NCBI GenBank assembly: GCA_900314885.1
Contig: OMWY01000007.1
Location: 39,245-103,244, forward strand
DNA length: 64,000 nt
From: an uncultured Eubacteriales bacterium
GTDB lineage: Bacteria > Bacillota > Clostridia > Lachnospirales > Lachnospiraceae
Reading direction: 5' to 3'
The position numbers and the translations under genes were made by a program. Under the pieces are notes generated by a model, which worked only from the letters and a program-made list of their open reading frames with translations, did no database searches and was not told the DNA's origin. Positions 48,639 to 58,328 of the stretch are shown here, piece after piece. Numbering within the stretch: position 1 is the stretch's first letter; each line of letters starts with the position of its first letter.

Positions 48639-48666
48639 ATTATACTACATTCTTAAAAAAATTCAA
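48639..48666 (-). promoter_or_regulatory. Promoter of the 6S-like RNA
   Basis: TTGAAT (48666-48661), a 16-base spacer and TATAAT (48644-48639) on the reverse strand, with the predicted start near 48632. Confidence 0.72.
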
Positions 48667-48691
48667 GCACATTCTTGTGGCAAAATCAACC

Positions 48692-50362
48692 TTAGAAAAG
48701 TCCGGTTATATTGCCATTGTCATCTACGTCTATACTAAAGGCAGCAGGCTGCTTAGGTAGGCCCGGCATAGTCATGATGCTTCCGGTTATCACGACTACA
48801 AAGCCCGCTCCTGCCGACACATAGACTTCTCTTACATGAACAATAAAGTCGGATGGTCTGCCGAGCTTCTTAGGATCATCCGAGAGAGAATACTGGGTCT
48901 TAGCCATGCAGACAGGAAGATTGCCATAGCCCATCTCCTCTATCTTCGCAAGCGCTTTGCTTGCGGCAGCCTCGTATGTTACGTCAGATGCGCCGTATAT
49001 TTCCGTGCATATGGTCTTGATTTTATCCTTGAGAGGCATCTCGTCAGGATATAGGACCTTAAAATGGTTTTCTCGATTTTCTATGGCGGAAATCACCTTG
49101 CTCGCAAGCGCTTTACCGCCTTCGCCGCCCTTCTCCCAGACCTCAGCAAGCTCGAAGTCACAGCCCTTGCTCTCACAGAAGTCTTTTACAAAATTTAACT
49201 CTTCTTCTGTATCAGAAACGAATTTATTAAGTGTTACTACAACCGGTACACCGAACCTCTGAAGATTTTCTATATGCTTTTCAAGGTTTACTATACCATT
49301 CTTAAGGGCGTCAAGGTTCGGAGTAGTGAGGTCGGTCTTCGCGACACCGCCATTATACTTGAGAGCCCTTACGGTAGCCACAAGTACAACGCATGAAGGA
49401 GTGAGGCCGGCCTTACGGCACTTTATATCGAAAAACTTCTCAGCGCCAAGGTCAGCGCCGAAGCCTGCCTCTGTAATCACGTAATCGGCAAGCTTAAGAG
49501 CCGTCTTTGTAGCCTTTACCGAGTTACAGCCGTGCGCTATATTCGCGAATGGCCCACCGTGTACGAAGGCAGGTGTATGTTCTATGGTCTGAATCATATT
49601 GGGCTTGATAGCGTCCTTAAGAAGGGCCGCCATAGCGCCGACAGCCTGTAAATCGGCTGCTGTAACAGGATCACCGCTATGATTATAGGCAACGATTATC
49701 TTAGCTAACCTCTCTTTCAGATCCTTCATATCCGTCGCAAGGCAGAGTATAGCCATGATTTCCGATGCTACGGTTATTATGAAATGATCCTCTCTTACGA
49801 CACCGTCTCCCGGGCCGCCAAGGCCTACGATGATATTCCTAAGTACTCTGTCGTTCATGTCCTCGCAGCGCTTCCACACGATATGCTTAGGATCGATATC
49901 AAGAGCATTCCCCTGCTTTATATGGTTGTCAAGAAGGGCCGCGAGGAGGTTATTCGCGGATGTGATAGCGTGGAAGTCTCCGGTAAAATGAAGATTCAGG
50001 TCATCCATTGGCACAACCTGGGCCATGCCCCCTCCGGCAGCGCCACCCTTTATACCAAAGCAAGGACCGAGACTAGGCTCGCGAAGAGCTATAGCAGCCT
50101 TCTTGCCTAATTTTCCGAAGGCTTCACCGAGGCCTACTGTTACGGTAGTCTTGCCCTCTCCTGCAGGAGTAGGGTTGATGGCGGTTACAAGGATAAGCTT
50201 GCCATCCTTATTGTCCTTCACACGGTCGTAGAGCTCATTTGAGAGCTTGGCCTTATATTTACCATAATATTCCAGTTCAACATCCCTTACGCCGATAGCC
50301 TTAGCTACCTCACCTATAGGATACATTTCACTGTTTCTGGCGATTTCGATATCAGAAAGCAT
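48692..50362 (-). CDS. fhs: Formate--tetrahydrofolate ligase
   Basis: Fhs makes 10-formyl-THF from formate, THF and ATP for purine synthesis or the Wood-Ljungdahl methyl branch. The 556-residue length is exact for the family. Motifs include [20 protein letters not shown] near residue 62 (the ATP loop), [18 protein letters not shown] near 112 and [17 protein letters not shown] near 295. AAGGGGGAAGAC precedes the ATG. It lies alone between the 6S RNA and the divergent yqeY gene, and no other acetogenesis genes are here. Confidence 0.97.
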   Translation of the reverse strand: MLSDIEIARNSEMYPIGEVAKAIGVRDVELEYYGKYKAKLSNELYDRVKDNKDGKLILVTAINPTPAGEGKTTVTVGLGEAFGKLGKKAAIALREPSLGPCFGIKGGAAGGGMAQVVPMDDLNLHFTGDFHAITSANNLLAALLDNHIKQGNALDIDPKHIVWKRCEDMNDRVLRNIIVGLGGPGDGVVREDHFIITVASEIMAILCLATDMKDLKERLAKIIVAYNHSGDPVTAADLQAVGAMAALLKDAIKPNMIQTIEHTPAFVHGGPFANIAHGCNSVKATKTALKLADYVITEAGFGADLGAEKFFDIKCRKAGLTPSCVVLVATVRALKYNGGVAKTDLTTPNLDALKNGIVNLEKHIENLQRFGVPVVVTLNKFVSDTEEELNFVKDFCESKGCDFELAEVWEKGGEGGKALASKVISAIENRENHFKVLYPDEMPLKDKIKTICTEIYGASDVTYEAAASKALAKIEEMGYGNLPVCMAKTQYSLSDDPKKLGRPSDFIVHVREVYVSAGAGFVVVITGSIMTMPGLPKQPAAFSIDVDDNGNITGLF

Positions 50363-50479
50363 GTCTTCCCCCTTTTTGATGGATTTCAGTCACGATTTAC
50401 ATTGTAACATATTGTGACAAAAAAAAGAAGACCTATTTTACGGATATTTGAAATATGTCCATGTAAGCTTTCACGACAA

Positions 50480-50508
50480 TTGAATTTCTAGGCAGATTGG
50501 TGTATAAT
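50480..50508 (+). promoter_or_regulatory. Promoter of the yqeY-type gene
   Basis: TTGAAT (50480-50485), a 17-base spacer and TATAAT (50503-50508). The leader is about 25 bases with AAAGGAGG. Confidence 0.75.
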
Positions 50509-50539
50509 AGTTGGAGATTTATTAAAGGAGGAATCAAAT

Positions 50540-50977
50540 ATGACTTTCAAAGAACTTCAGGAAGCTATGTACGCTGCCATGAAAGACCACAACAAGGAGA
50601 GAAAGGACGCTATCAGCGCCGCTATTTCAACCGTTAAGAAAATCGCCATCGACGGCGGTCACAGAGATGATATCACAGAGGATATAGTAAACGAGGGCAT
50701 CCTAAAGGAAATAAGGACTGTGAAGGAGCAGCTTGAAGCCTGCCCTGAAAGTCGCACGGATCTCAAGGCTGAATATCAGAGCAGATATGATATATTAAGT
50801 GAATTCGCCCCTAAGCAGCTTAACGTTTGCGAGGTAAAGGAGCTTCTCACCACCAAGTACGCTGATGTCATCGCTACCAAGAACAGAGGTCAGATCATGA
50901 AAGAGGTTATGCCTGCCCTCAAGGGAAAGGCCGATGGTAAGGTTATAAATCAGGTAGTTGGAGAGTTGATTAAATAA
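50540..50977 (+). CDS. yqeY: GatB/YqeY domain protein
   Basis: This 145-residue protein is a stand-alone copy of the helical tail domain of the GatB amidotransferase subunit. It starts MTFKELQEAMYAAMKDHNKE and ends in TKNRGQIMKEVMPALKGKAD then GKVINQVVGELI, the family signature. Its role in free form is unclear; a link to tRNA-dependent amidation is inferred from the domain only. It is monocistronic with its own promoter and terminator. Confidence 0.92.
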   Translation: MTFKELQEAMYAAMKDHNKERKDAISAAISTVKKIAIDGGHRDDITEDIVNEGILKEIRTVKEQLEACPESRTDLKAEYQSRYDILSEFAPKQLNVCEVKELLTTKYADVIATKNRGQIMKEVMPALKGKADGKVINQVVGELIK

Positions 50978-50980
50978 AAA

Positions 50981-51005
50981 AACGGCGGTTAACCCGCCGT
51001 TTTTA
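50981..51005. terminator. Bidirectional terminator between yqeY and the AAA/PD-(D/E)XK gene
   Basis: ACGGCGG (50982-50988) pairs with CCGCCGT (50994-51000), with A's before and TTTTT after. It ends yqeY and, on the other strand, overlaps the last bases of the convergent gene. Confidence 0.9.
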
Positions 51006-52580
51006 CCTATATTTGTATTCTTCTATTATGCACACATGCTTTCTTGTTTCGCGATTGTAATTAATTCCCACAAGCAGCATATTATCCTTATATTCAGTCA
51101 AGCCAAGAGGATACCTCTTATCTTTTATCTGCGTTATTGCTGTTTCAGCATCCTTATTCCACTTAAGCTCAACTATCATGGCAGGCTTGTCCGCGTACTT
51201 CTTACGAGGAATGAATGCTAAATCAGCAAATCCCTTACCGGTAGGAATCTCACGTACAAGGGTATAATACTGCCTCGCAGCGTAATATGCAAGAGAAATA
51301 GTGTATGACAAGGAATTTTCATCATTATATTGTAAATGGCTTGTCTCAAGATGGGCATTCTCTATATAAGAGGCGACCTTTTCAGCATCGCCAAGCCATG
51401 TGGCTTCAATCAATTTCTGTGAGTTCTTTACAGACTTTATTATCTCATCCCATGAATTCTTGGCTGTCGTCGCTGTAATAAATTCCTGCATAATTTCACG
51501 ATTCGGAATAAATACCTCCTTCGTGTCAAAATCATACCCCAGGTAACCCAGATGGATAAGCAATGTCATTACATCATCCGCATTTGCAAAGCTTGTCATA
51601 TCATTCTGAAAACTCCCTGTATTAATTACCTGTCTGTCACCGGCCATCATACGTAATATAGCGTCACGCAATCCATCAAAATTCATATCGATATAGATTC
51701 GTAAAGCTTCATAATTCTCGGTCTGGTTCCAGTAATCTGAAAACCTATGTGAAAGCATAGCTCTTACTATAGAATTAGGGTTATATACCGGTCCGGATTC
51801 CGGAAAATAATATCCGTTATACCAAGCTTTACATTCGTCAAATTCCAATGAGTACTTATTACAGAGCTTTCTCACTTCAATTTCGGTAAAACCTACGTAC
51901 TCTGAAAGAGGACCCGGATCTTCCATTGAAAATTCCGAAAACATATTAAGGGCCGAATGGGTCCCGTACTTCTTTATAGGCAATATCCCGGTCATATAAG
52001 CCAGTCCAATATAATCCTTATCCTTCATCCAGTCTCGCATAAAATCAAGATACTGTTCCTGCGCCTTATTATCATCTCGATATTCTCTAAAAATGCAATC
52101 CCACTCATCAATAATTATGATAAACTTTCTCTGAGTCTCAATGTAAACTTTGTCAAATGCGTTAGATAGCCCTCTTCTGCTGTTAATTTTAACATCACAA
52201 TACTCATTTACCAATTCCTCTGAAATATCTTCCTTCAGAAATTCCAGAAGTTCAGAAATCGAATGGCTTTGACTGAGAAATGATTGCATATTAATTTTCA
52301 CAACATCATATTTATTCAAATAATCCTCATAAGAGGCATCACGTGAAATATTTAGTGCATTAAATAATTTCTCGGAGTCATTACTCCTGTCATAATACGC
52401 TGATAGCATATCCGCAGCCATAGACTTACCAAATCTACGCGGGCGGCTGACGCATACATACTTCTGCTTTGTGCCCAAAACCTTATTTGTGTATGCAATA
52501 AGACCACTCTTATCCACATAGATTTCAGAATTCAAGGCCTCGAGAAACTTCCCGGCTCCGGGATTAAGGTAAATGCCCAT
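51003..52580 (-). CDS. AAA-ATPase-like protein with C-terminal PD-(D/E)XK nuclease domain
   Basis: This 525-residue protein has an N-terminal AAA-ATPase-like module with Walker A VSRPRRFGKSMAADML near residue 48 and Walker B KFIIIIDEWDCIF near 150. The C-terminal PDDEXK_9 domain carries the nuclease core GKGFADLAFIPRKKYADKP and MIVELKWNKDAETAI. It begins MGIYLNPGAGKFLEALNSEIYVDK, the usual opening for this group, which has many paralogues in gut Firmicutes and Bacteroidetes. The role is unknown; defence or DNA maintenance is often guessed. It stands alone. Confidence 0.85.
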   Translation of the reverse strand: MGIYLNPGAGKFLEALNSEIYVDKSGLIAYTNKVLGTKQKYVCVSRPRRFGKSMAADMLSAYYDRSNDSEKLFNALNISRDASYEDYLNKYDVVKINMQSFLSQSHSISELLEFLKEDISEELVNEYCDVKINSRRGLSNAFDKVYIETQRKFIIIIDEWDCIFREYRDDNKAQEQYLDFMRDWMKDKDYIGLAYMTGILPIKKYGTHSALNMFSEFSMEDPGPLSEYVGFTEIEVRKLCNKYSLEFDECKAWYNGYYFPESGPVYNPNSIVRAMLSHRFSDYWNQTENYEALRIYIDMNFDGLRDAILRMMAGDRQVINTGSFQNDMTSFANADDVMTLLIHLGYLGYDFDTKEVFIPNREIMQEFITATTAKNSWDEIIKSVKNSQKLIEATWLGDAEKVASYIENAHLETSHLQYNDENSLSYTISLAYYAARQYYTLVREIPTGKGFADLAFIPRKKYADKPAMIVELKWNKDAETAITQIKDKRYPLGLTEYKDNMLLVGINYNRETRKHVCIIEEYKYR

Positions 52581-52650
52581 ATAAAACCTCCATAAACCTC
52601 GCTAGCAAAACTAATATCATCTTACCACATTCATCCCCATTTAACAAGGC

Positions 52651-52696
52651 CGTGAGGAACCCCATAAGCAAAAAAGGGCAGGCCTACGCCTGCCCT
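52651..52696 (-). terminator. Terminator of the rfb operon, beside a family E repeat fragment
   Basis: On the reverse strand AGGGCAGGC (52696-52688) pairs with GCCTGCCCT (52683-52675), then TTTTTTG, just after rfbG. Next to it 52651-52667 reads GTGAGGAACCCCATAAG, almost the same as the left arm of the hairpin at 26882, a partial copy without its partner arm. Confidence 0.8.
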
Positions 52697-52702
52697 AGTT
52701 GT

Positions 52703-53854
52703 TTACTCACTTACCAAAAACTCCCCTATCTCCTTCTCCATCTCAGCTCCTATCTCTCCCCCACGGAGCAGAATCTTCGAAAACCTCACTGTCATATCCA
52801 TACACTCATCTATATGCCACCTCGGCTTCCAGTCAAAGGTCGCCTTAATTAGCGACGTATCAAGCTTAAGAAAATTCGCCTCATGAACTGCGCCCGCCTC
52901 CGCGTGACTCTCCCACGAAGCCTTCGGTAATCCTGAAAGGTCACCGCTATTCCACTTCTTGCAGAAGAGATCAACCAGGTCTCCTGTCGTCACGCAGTCA
53001 CAGTCATCAGGACCCACATTATAATAGCCTGCGAATTTTCTATCCTCATACTGCTTCATAGCTATAGTAAGATATACCGCAAGCGGCTCAAGAACATGCT
53101 GATAGGGCCTTGTTGAAAATGGATTTCTGACCTCAATAATTCCTGTAGCTAAGCCCTTCTTAACAGCCTCACTCATCGCTCTCACAGAGTCAGGAATTAT
53201 CCTATCCCTTGCGAAGTCTCCTCCGCCTATAACGTTTCCGGCTCTTGCAGTAGAAATTGCAAGGTACCTCCTGCCATCCTTTCCATCCGCGTCAGAGAAA
53301 AAGCTCTCTTTATAAGAATGTGTCACCAGCTCTGAGCATGACTTCGAATTAGAATAAGGGTCATACCCGTCAAGCGGATCATTTTCACGATACCCATATA
53401 CCCACTCATTGTTCTTATAAACCTTATCTGTCGTGACGTTTAGAAATGATTTTACGCTTTCACAATTCCTTACCGCCTCAAGAAGATTCACCGTCCCCAT
53501 CACATTTGTCTCAAATGTATAACGAGGCTTTTCATATGAAACTCTTACTATAGGTTGCGCCGCAAGATGAAAAACTAGTTCGGGCTTAAAATCATTTATC
53601 GCAGCAGATAATTTTTCATAATCCCTTATATCAGAATAGTGCTGCCGCAAATTATCACCGAATGACGAAGCGCTATGGTCATCGAAAATCAGATCATAGA
53701 GCGCCGGCTCTGTCTCTGGCTTAAGAGCATAACCACAAACCTCAGCTCCACACATAAGTAATATTTTAGTGAGCCATGTCCCCTTAAAGCCTGTATTTCC
53801 CGTTACGAAGACCTTTTTCCCTTTATAAAAGTCACGAAGCTTATTAAAGTCCAT
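52703..53854 (-). CDS. rfbG: CDP-glucose 4,6-dehydratase
   Basis: RfbG turns CDP-glucose into CDP-4-keto-6-deoxyglucose with bound NAD. The 383-residue short-chain dehydrogenase-fold protein has the Rossmann start FVTGNTGFKGTWLTKILLMC near residue 15. FETNVMGTVNLLEAVRN near 112, the catalytic YxxxK in DPYSNSKSCSELVTHSY and the late TRPYQHVLEPLAVYLTIA complete the family pattern. It is the third gene of rfbF-rfbH-rfbG and overlaps rfbH by 11 bases. Confidence 0.94.
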   Translation of the reverse strand: MDFNKLRDFYKGKKVFVTGNTGFKGTWLTKILLMCGAEVCGYALKPETEPALYDLIFDDHSASSFGDNLRQHYSDIRDYEKLSAAINDFKPELVFHLAAQPIVRVSYEKPRYTFETNVMGTVNLLEAVRNCESVKSFLNVTTDKVYKNNEWVYGYRENDPLDGYDPYSNSKSCSELVTHSYKESFFSDADGKDGRRYLAISTARAGNVIGGGDFARDRIIPDSVRAMSEAVKKGLATGIIEVRNPFSTRPYQHVLEPLAVYLTIAMKQYEDRKFAGYYNVGPDDCDCVTTGDLVDLFCKKWNSGDLSGLPKASWESHAEAGAVHEANFLKLDTSLIKATFDWKPRWHIDECMDMTVRFSKILLRGGEIGAEMEKEIGEFLVSE

Positions 53855-55199
53855 TCGTCACACCCTCACCGATAACCTCGGCCATAAACTCAAGCATCTC
53901 ATCAGTCATTCCCGGGTAAACACCAATCCAGAAAGTATTATTCATAATAAAATCTGAATTCTTAAGATCACCGACAGTCCTGTAGGCGTCAGTACCTCTT
54001 ATCTCATTAAAGCAAGGCTGCTTAATAATATTCCCAGAGAATAGTAATCTCGTCTGGATATTTTTACTTTCAATGAATCTCTGCAATTTATTCCTGTCAA
54101 TTCCCGACTCAGGCTTAACCGAAATAAGGAATCCAAACCACGAAGGCTCTGAATTCTCGCAAGGCTCCGGCAATATTAACTTGTCCGAATATTTCGATAA
54201 TAATTCATGAAGTAAGTTCCAGTTATGCTTCCTTCTTTCGGTAAAATAATCTATCTTATCAAGTTGCGCCACACCGATTGATGCCTGCATCTCAGTAGCC
54301 TTTAAATTATATCCGAAATGGCTGTAGGTATATTTATGGTCATAGCCGCGAGGTAATTCGCCGTACTGGCCATCAAACCTGTGACCGCACATATTATCCT
54401 GGCCAGACTTACACATGCAATCCCTTCCCCAGTCACGATAAGAGAGGACCATTTTACTTAGAAGCGGGTTATCTGTATATACAGCGCCACCCTCGCCCAT
54501 GGTCATATGGTGAGGCGGGTAGAATGATGATGTGCCGATGTCACCCCAGGTACCCGTATATTTAGTTTCGCCATCTATTGTAAATGTGGAGCCAAGCGCG
54601 TCACAGTTATCCTCGATAAGCCACAAATTATGTTTCTTACAAAATGCCTTAACAACCTTTATATCAAAAGGATTCCCTAAGGTATGCGCTATCATGAGAG
54701 CCTTAGTCTTAGGACTAACCGCCTCCTCAAGCGCCTCTACATCAATATTATACTGAGGCACCGTCACATCGACAAATACAGGCACAGCACCATACTGTAA
54801 TATAGGCGTGATAGTCGTAGGGAAACCACAGGCTACAGTAATTACCTCATCGCCCTTCTTTATCTGCCTTTCCCCTAACTCAGGAGCTGTCAAGGCCATA
54901 AAAGCAAGGAGATTGGCTGACGACCCTGAATTAACTATATGGACGTATTTCACGCCAAACTTCTTAGCGAATTTCTTCTCGAACTCATCAGAAAATCTCC
55001 CCGTCGTAAGCCAGAAATCAAGGCAGGCGTCAGTAAGATTTTCCATCTCATTCTCGTCAAATACACGAGAAGCATAAGCTATCCTGTCGCCAGGCTTGAA
55101 GGCAGGCTTCTCCGCCTTAAATTCCTTATAATAATCTGCGATGAGGCCCTTAATCTCACGACGAGCACTTGCCTCATCCGACCAACGTCTGATATTCAT
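53844..55199 (-). CDS. rfbH: RfbH, CDP-4-keto-6-deoxyglucose 3-dehydratase (E1)
   Basis: RfbH removes the C3 hydroxyl of CDP-4-keto-6-deoxyglucose using PMP and a [2Fe-2S] cluster. The 451-residue protein has an aminotransferase fold, yet the usual PLP lysine is histidine (SFYPPHHMTMGEGGAVY), the signature of this radical-type dehydrase. The cluster cysteines are in EDNCDALGS and in DCMCKSGQDNMCGHRFDG (CxC-x7-C). It needs a reductase (E3, RfbI-like), which is not seen in the window. A decayed near-copy lies at 62594-63519. Confidence 0.94.
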   Translation of the reverse strand: MNIRRWSDEASARREIKGLIADYYKEFKAEKPAFKPGDRIAYASRVFDENEMENLTDACLDFWLTTGRFSDEFEKKFAKKFGVKYVHIVNSGSSANLLAFMALTAPELGERQIKKGDEVITVACGFPTTITPILQYGAVPVFVDVTVPQYNIDVEALEEAVSPKTKALMIAHTLGNPFDIKVVKAFCKKHNLWLIEDNCDALGSTFTIDGETKYTGTWGDIGTSSFYPPHHMTMGEGGAVYTDNPLLSKMVLSYRDWGRDCMCKSGQDNMCGHRFDGQYGELPRGYDHKYTYSHFGYNLKATEMQASIGVAQLDKIDYFTERRKHNWNLLHELLSKYSDKLILPEPCENSEPSWFGFLISVKPESGIDRNKLQRFIESKNIQTRLLFSGNIIKQPCFNEIRGTDAYRTVGDLKNSDFIMNNTFWIGVYPGMTDEMLEFMAEVIGEGVTNGL

Positions 55200-55211
55200 A
55201 TAATTTTACCC

Positions 55212-55994
55212 TTAATCCTTCCACTTTATCCACGGAGCCTTGCCTGAGTCATACATTGTCTGAAGAATCGCCATTTCGCGGACATTATCCATACACTGCC
55301 AGAAGCCTTTATGCCTGTAGCTCATAAGCTCACCCTCACTTGCAAGCATCTCAAGCGGCTCCCTTTCAAAGATTGTACTATCACCCTCAATATAGTCGAA
55401 TACAGAAGGCTCAAGAACCATATATCCGGCATTTATAGGGGCACTGTCCACTATACTTTTCTCACGGAAGGATCTTACAGAATTATCCTCGGCTATATTA
55501 AGTTTTCCCTTGTCCTCATCTCTCAGGACAGCGGTAAGGGTCGCTATTTTTCCATGATCCCTATGAAACTTCACCAGATTGTTAATATCTACGTCACAGA
55601 CACCATCACCATAAGTCATCATGAAGGTCTCATTACCTATATACTTCTGCACGCGCTTAATACGGCCTCCCGTCATGGTGTCCTTACCGGTATCCACGAT
55701 AGTAACCTTCCAAGGCTCACATGTCTGCTCATGGACCACGACATTCTTCTTTCCTTCCGAAAAATCAAACGTCACATCCGCGCTGTGTAGAAAATAGTCA
55801 TCAAACCAGTCCTTAATCACCCCCTGCTTATATCCCGCGCATATGATGAACTCATTATACCCGTAATACGAGTACTCCTTCATGATATGCCAGATGATAG
55901 GCTTTCCCCCTATCTCGATCATAGGCTTCGGCATGTACTGAGACTGCTCATATATCCTTGTGCCGAGACCACCCGCAAGTAATACAACCTTCAT
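55212..55994 (-). CDS. rfbF: Glucose-1-phosphate cytidylyltransferase
   Basis: RfbF starts the CDP-sugar pathway by making CDP-glucose from CTP and glucose-1-phosphate. The 260-residue nucleotidyltransferase begins VVLLAGGLGTRIYEQSQYMP then KPMIEIGGKPIIWHIM, with FMMTYGDGVCDVDINNLVKF near residue 128 for metal binding. It is the first gene of the operon; AGGCGGTAG precedes ATG. A TATATT box lies about 45 bases upstream, but the IS4-type remnant with its inverted repeat begins only 47 bases before the start codon, so its original promoter may have been lost. Confidence 0.95.
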   Translation of the reverse strand: MKVVLLAGGLGTRIYEQSQYMPKPMIEIGGKPIIWHIMKEYSYYGYNEFIICAGYKQGVIKDWFDDYFLHSADVTFDFSEGKKNVVVHEQTCEPWKVTIVDTGKDTMTGGRIKRVQKYIGNETFMMTYGDGVCDVDINNLVKFHRDHGKIATLTAVLRDEDKGKLNIAEDNSVRSFREKSIVDSAPINAGYMVLEPSVFDYIEGDSTIFEREPLEMLASEGELMSYRHKGFWQCMDNVREMAILQTMYDSGKAPWIKWKD

Positions 55995-56040
55995 TCTTCT
56001 ACCGCCTTTATCTTTTTTTAGACCGAACCAATATAATAAT

Positions 56041-57045
56041 CAATGTCATTAAGTTAAGCTCAAAGTCACCAATTTCTGTTTTTTCCAATTAAATCAGAAC
56101 ACAAAAAAAATTAACAAATTATTCAAAAAAGGGGGTGGATTTCTTTGACCATAAGGCTGATAGCCAACAGTATCAGCGCTTATTCAACAGCGCAACATGA
56201 ATATATGACGCAATCCTTCTGATGATGAGACTTTCATTGCTGAAGGTAAGGGGTTTAATGCCATTCATCTAAACGCCATGTATGACCTTTAAAAAAGCCA
56301 CTTGGGTTAACGCCGGCAAATATACAATCCTTGTACCGGGAACATCATTCGACTTTTTGTCGCTGGATAAAGACACCTACGAAATATCCTTCAGAGCTGT
56401 TCGCTTTAAGGTAAAATGTGATACTTACGTCACTGTTGTAACCAACCTTTCAAGAGAAGAGTTTCCGGCGGATGATACTCAAAGGCTTTACAGGCTGAGA
56501 TGGGGCGAGGAAACAAGCTTTCGAGACCTCAACTATAACCTTGGGACTGTCAATTTTCACTCAAAAGACAAGAACTATATAAAACAGGAGCTTTACGCAA
56601 AGCTGACTGCTTATAATTACTGCGCATTTATTGCGTACAGAGTCCGCCTTAAGAAAAGTGAAAGGCGAAAGCATCACTACAAGATAAATTTCGCCACCGC
56701 CGTAAATATATGCATGGCATATTTCAGAAAAGGCGGTGACGATAATGAATTGATGATGCTGTTAGCAAGACAGCTTACTCCGATCAGGCCTAACAGGCGC
56801 TATCCGTTAAATATACGCGCAAAGAGAAGTAAGGGCTTCTCTTACCGAACGGCCTGATCATACTCTATATTATAAGCTTCTCGAAGCAGGTTTTCAATCT
56901 GCATTTATCGTCATGCATAATTTTTTTATTTCAATATAATTTAAGAGAAATATGGCAGATTTTGGAAAGGTTTATCATTCGCCTCACTTAACTTATCGCC
57001 ATTTATTTACAGATGGTGGCTCATTGTCCTAACTTAATGACATTG
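56041..57045 (+). mobile_element. IS4-type insertion sequence remnant with terminal inverted repeats
   Basis: The left end CAATGTCATTAAGTTA (56041-56056) is repeated in inverted form at TAACTTAATGACATTG (57030-57045), 16 bp perfect. Between them lies a degenerate transposase gene. I see no direct repeat of the flanks, so the target duplication is lost or never was. Base composition is AT-rich near the ends. Confidence 0.8.
56141..56857 (+). pseudogene. Degenerate IS4-family transposase
   Basis: The 191-codon frame 56282-56857 is the C-terminal half of a DDE transposase, with the late catalytic glutamate region in QRLYRLRWGEETSFRDLNYN and a basic tail (YPLNIRAKRSKGFSYRTA). Upstream, DDETFIAEGKGFNAIHLNAM is readable in another frame (about 56200-56280) and ends at a TAA. 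The N-terminal domain and the first catalytic aspartates are mostly missing. It cannot transpose by itself. Confidence 0.8.
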
Positions 57046-57099
57046 CCACCTGCGTAAGCCCATAATGAGCACGGAGAAGTTTTAATTTTTCACATGAAG

Positions 57100-58020
57100 T
57101 CATATTTTTCCTTTTAGATTACTATCTCGAATTTTAATACTATTTTTTACTTTGTCTGATAATTTAGCCTTAGCAATAATATTTTCTATTTGATTTTTCA
57201 ACTTCTCATTATTCCATGGACTTAAAACAATAATTAATTCGTAAAATATATACTCTTTTAATCTTAAGTCAATAAATTCCCACTTTCCATGTTTTAGCGG
57301 AGATTCGATCACACTCATAATTCGAGTTTCGCATTCTTTCTTCCAGCAATCACACTTGTGCTTACCAAGAATTGATGATTCATATGCATTCATCTTCATG
57401 GATGTACTCCCACGTTTTCCTGGAAACTCTACCGAAGTCTTCAATTTATATTGGCCTGTAATTTCTTCTGCCCCCTTATCAACGTATGGTGGATCAAATA
57501 TTTTTATAACGTCAATTCTTGTCGACAGTTCATACTCAGCATACTGATCTGGAGATTTGGCGGCCTTTTTTAGCGCATCTGTATGATTATTCACTCCAAA
57601 CAAAAGCCGCTTTTTATCATTCGTTACATAGCAGTAATCAGTATATATCATATTTTCAAAATCTCTGGTGAAATTCTTGAAAACCAATCTCACTTTATTT
57701 TCTTTTACTTCTCCTCCATAATTATTCCAAAAATATTCTGTTTCAACTACATTATGTGAAAAGCACGTTATAAAACGATTTCCTGCAAATGGCTCGACAC
57801 CATGCCTTTCTTTTTCACATGAATCATTAAGATACTTATAATTTAGCGCGCTACTTCGAAATGTCATATTTTCAAAAATAAGCCCTATAGTCCGTAAATC
57901 GGTTGTATATGCTAAAGCATCATACTTTTTAACATCATCATCAATACAAATTCTTAACCTTTTCAAATCAGCTACACTATCAGCCGTCTCACCAATAACT
58001 ATTGATGGATTGTTGTTCAT
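57100..58020 (-). CDS. DUF2971-like protein in AT-rich island
   Basis: This 306-residue protein has features like those of DUF2971 proteins: LRTIGLIFENMTFRSSALN, YKYLNDSCEKERHG, FITCFSHNVVETEYFWNNYG and KVRLVFKNF near the N-terminal half. The second half has a Cys-rich spot (HKCDCWKKECE) and a basic end. The gene is much richer in A and T than its neighbours and lies between IS remnants, both signs of recent transfer. DUF2971 is found in several accessory and defence-type settings, but no function is set. There is no signal peptide. Confidence 0.6.
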   Translation of the reverse strand: MNNNPSIVIGETADSVADLKRLRICIDDDVKKYDALAYTTDLRTIGLIFENMTFRSSALNYKYLNDSCEKERHGVEPFAGNRFITCFSHNVVETEYFWNNYGGEVKENKVRLVFKNFTRDFENMIYTDYCYVTNDKKRLLFGVNNHTDALKKAAKSPDQYAEYELSTRIDVIKIFDPPYVDKGAEEITGQYKLKTSVEFPGKRGSTSMKMNAYESSILGKHKCDCWKKECETRIMSVIESPLKHGKWEFIDLRLKEYIFYELIIVLSPWNNEKLKNQIENIIAKAKLSDKVKNSIKIRDSNLKGKI

Positions 58021-58213
58021 TACTTAATCCCCACTATTACCATAAAAATAATCAATTTTAATAATTTATAATATCTTAAAACTCGTCAGCGCAAGCAACA
58101 TAATGAAAATCACAAATCTTAGCCATACCGCTGATTGTCAAGATAGTTGTCACAAAAAGATTACTCAAATTGATGGTTCCTTCTGAACCTTTAACAGCCA
58201 TTTCTATTATGCC

Positions 58214-58266
58214 CGGGATAAATCTGTCAATGGACGCTTCGTTTCTGCCATTGACAGATTATCCCG
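58214..58266. repeat. Near-perfect 19-bp inverted repeat in a gene-free gap
   Basis: CGGGATAAATCTGTCAATGG (58214-58233) pairs with CCATTGACAGATTATCCCG (58248-58266) with one unpaired base. The region from 58021 to 58328 holds no gene. The stem may be an insertion-sequence end or a terminator-like barrier for the IS3-type orfA on the reverse strand. Confidence 0.65.
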
Positions 58267-58328
58267 AAGCATGATGTCAGGCAGTTAATGGTTCATCAGG
58301 CAACGTCTGTTGGCAATTCTTTTGAATC

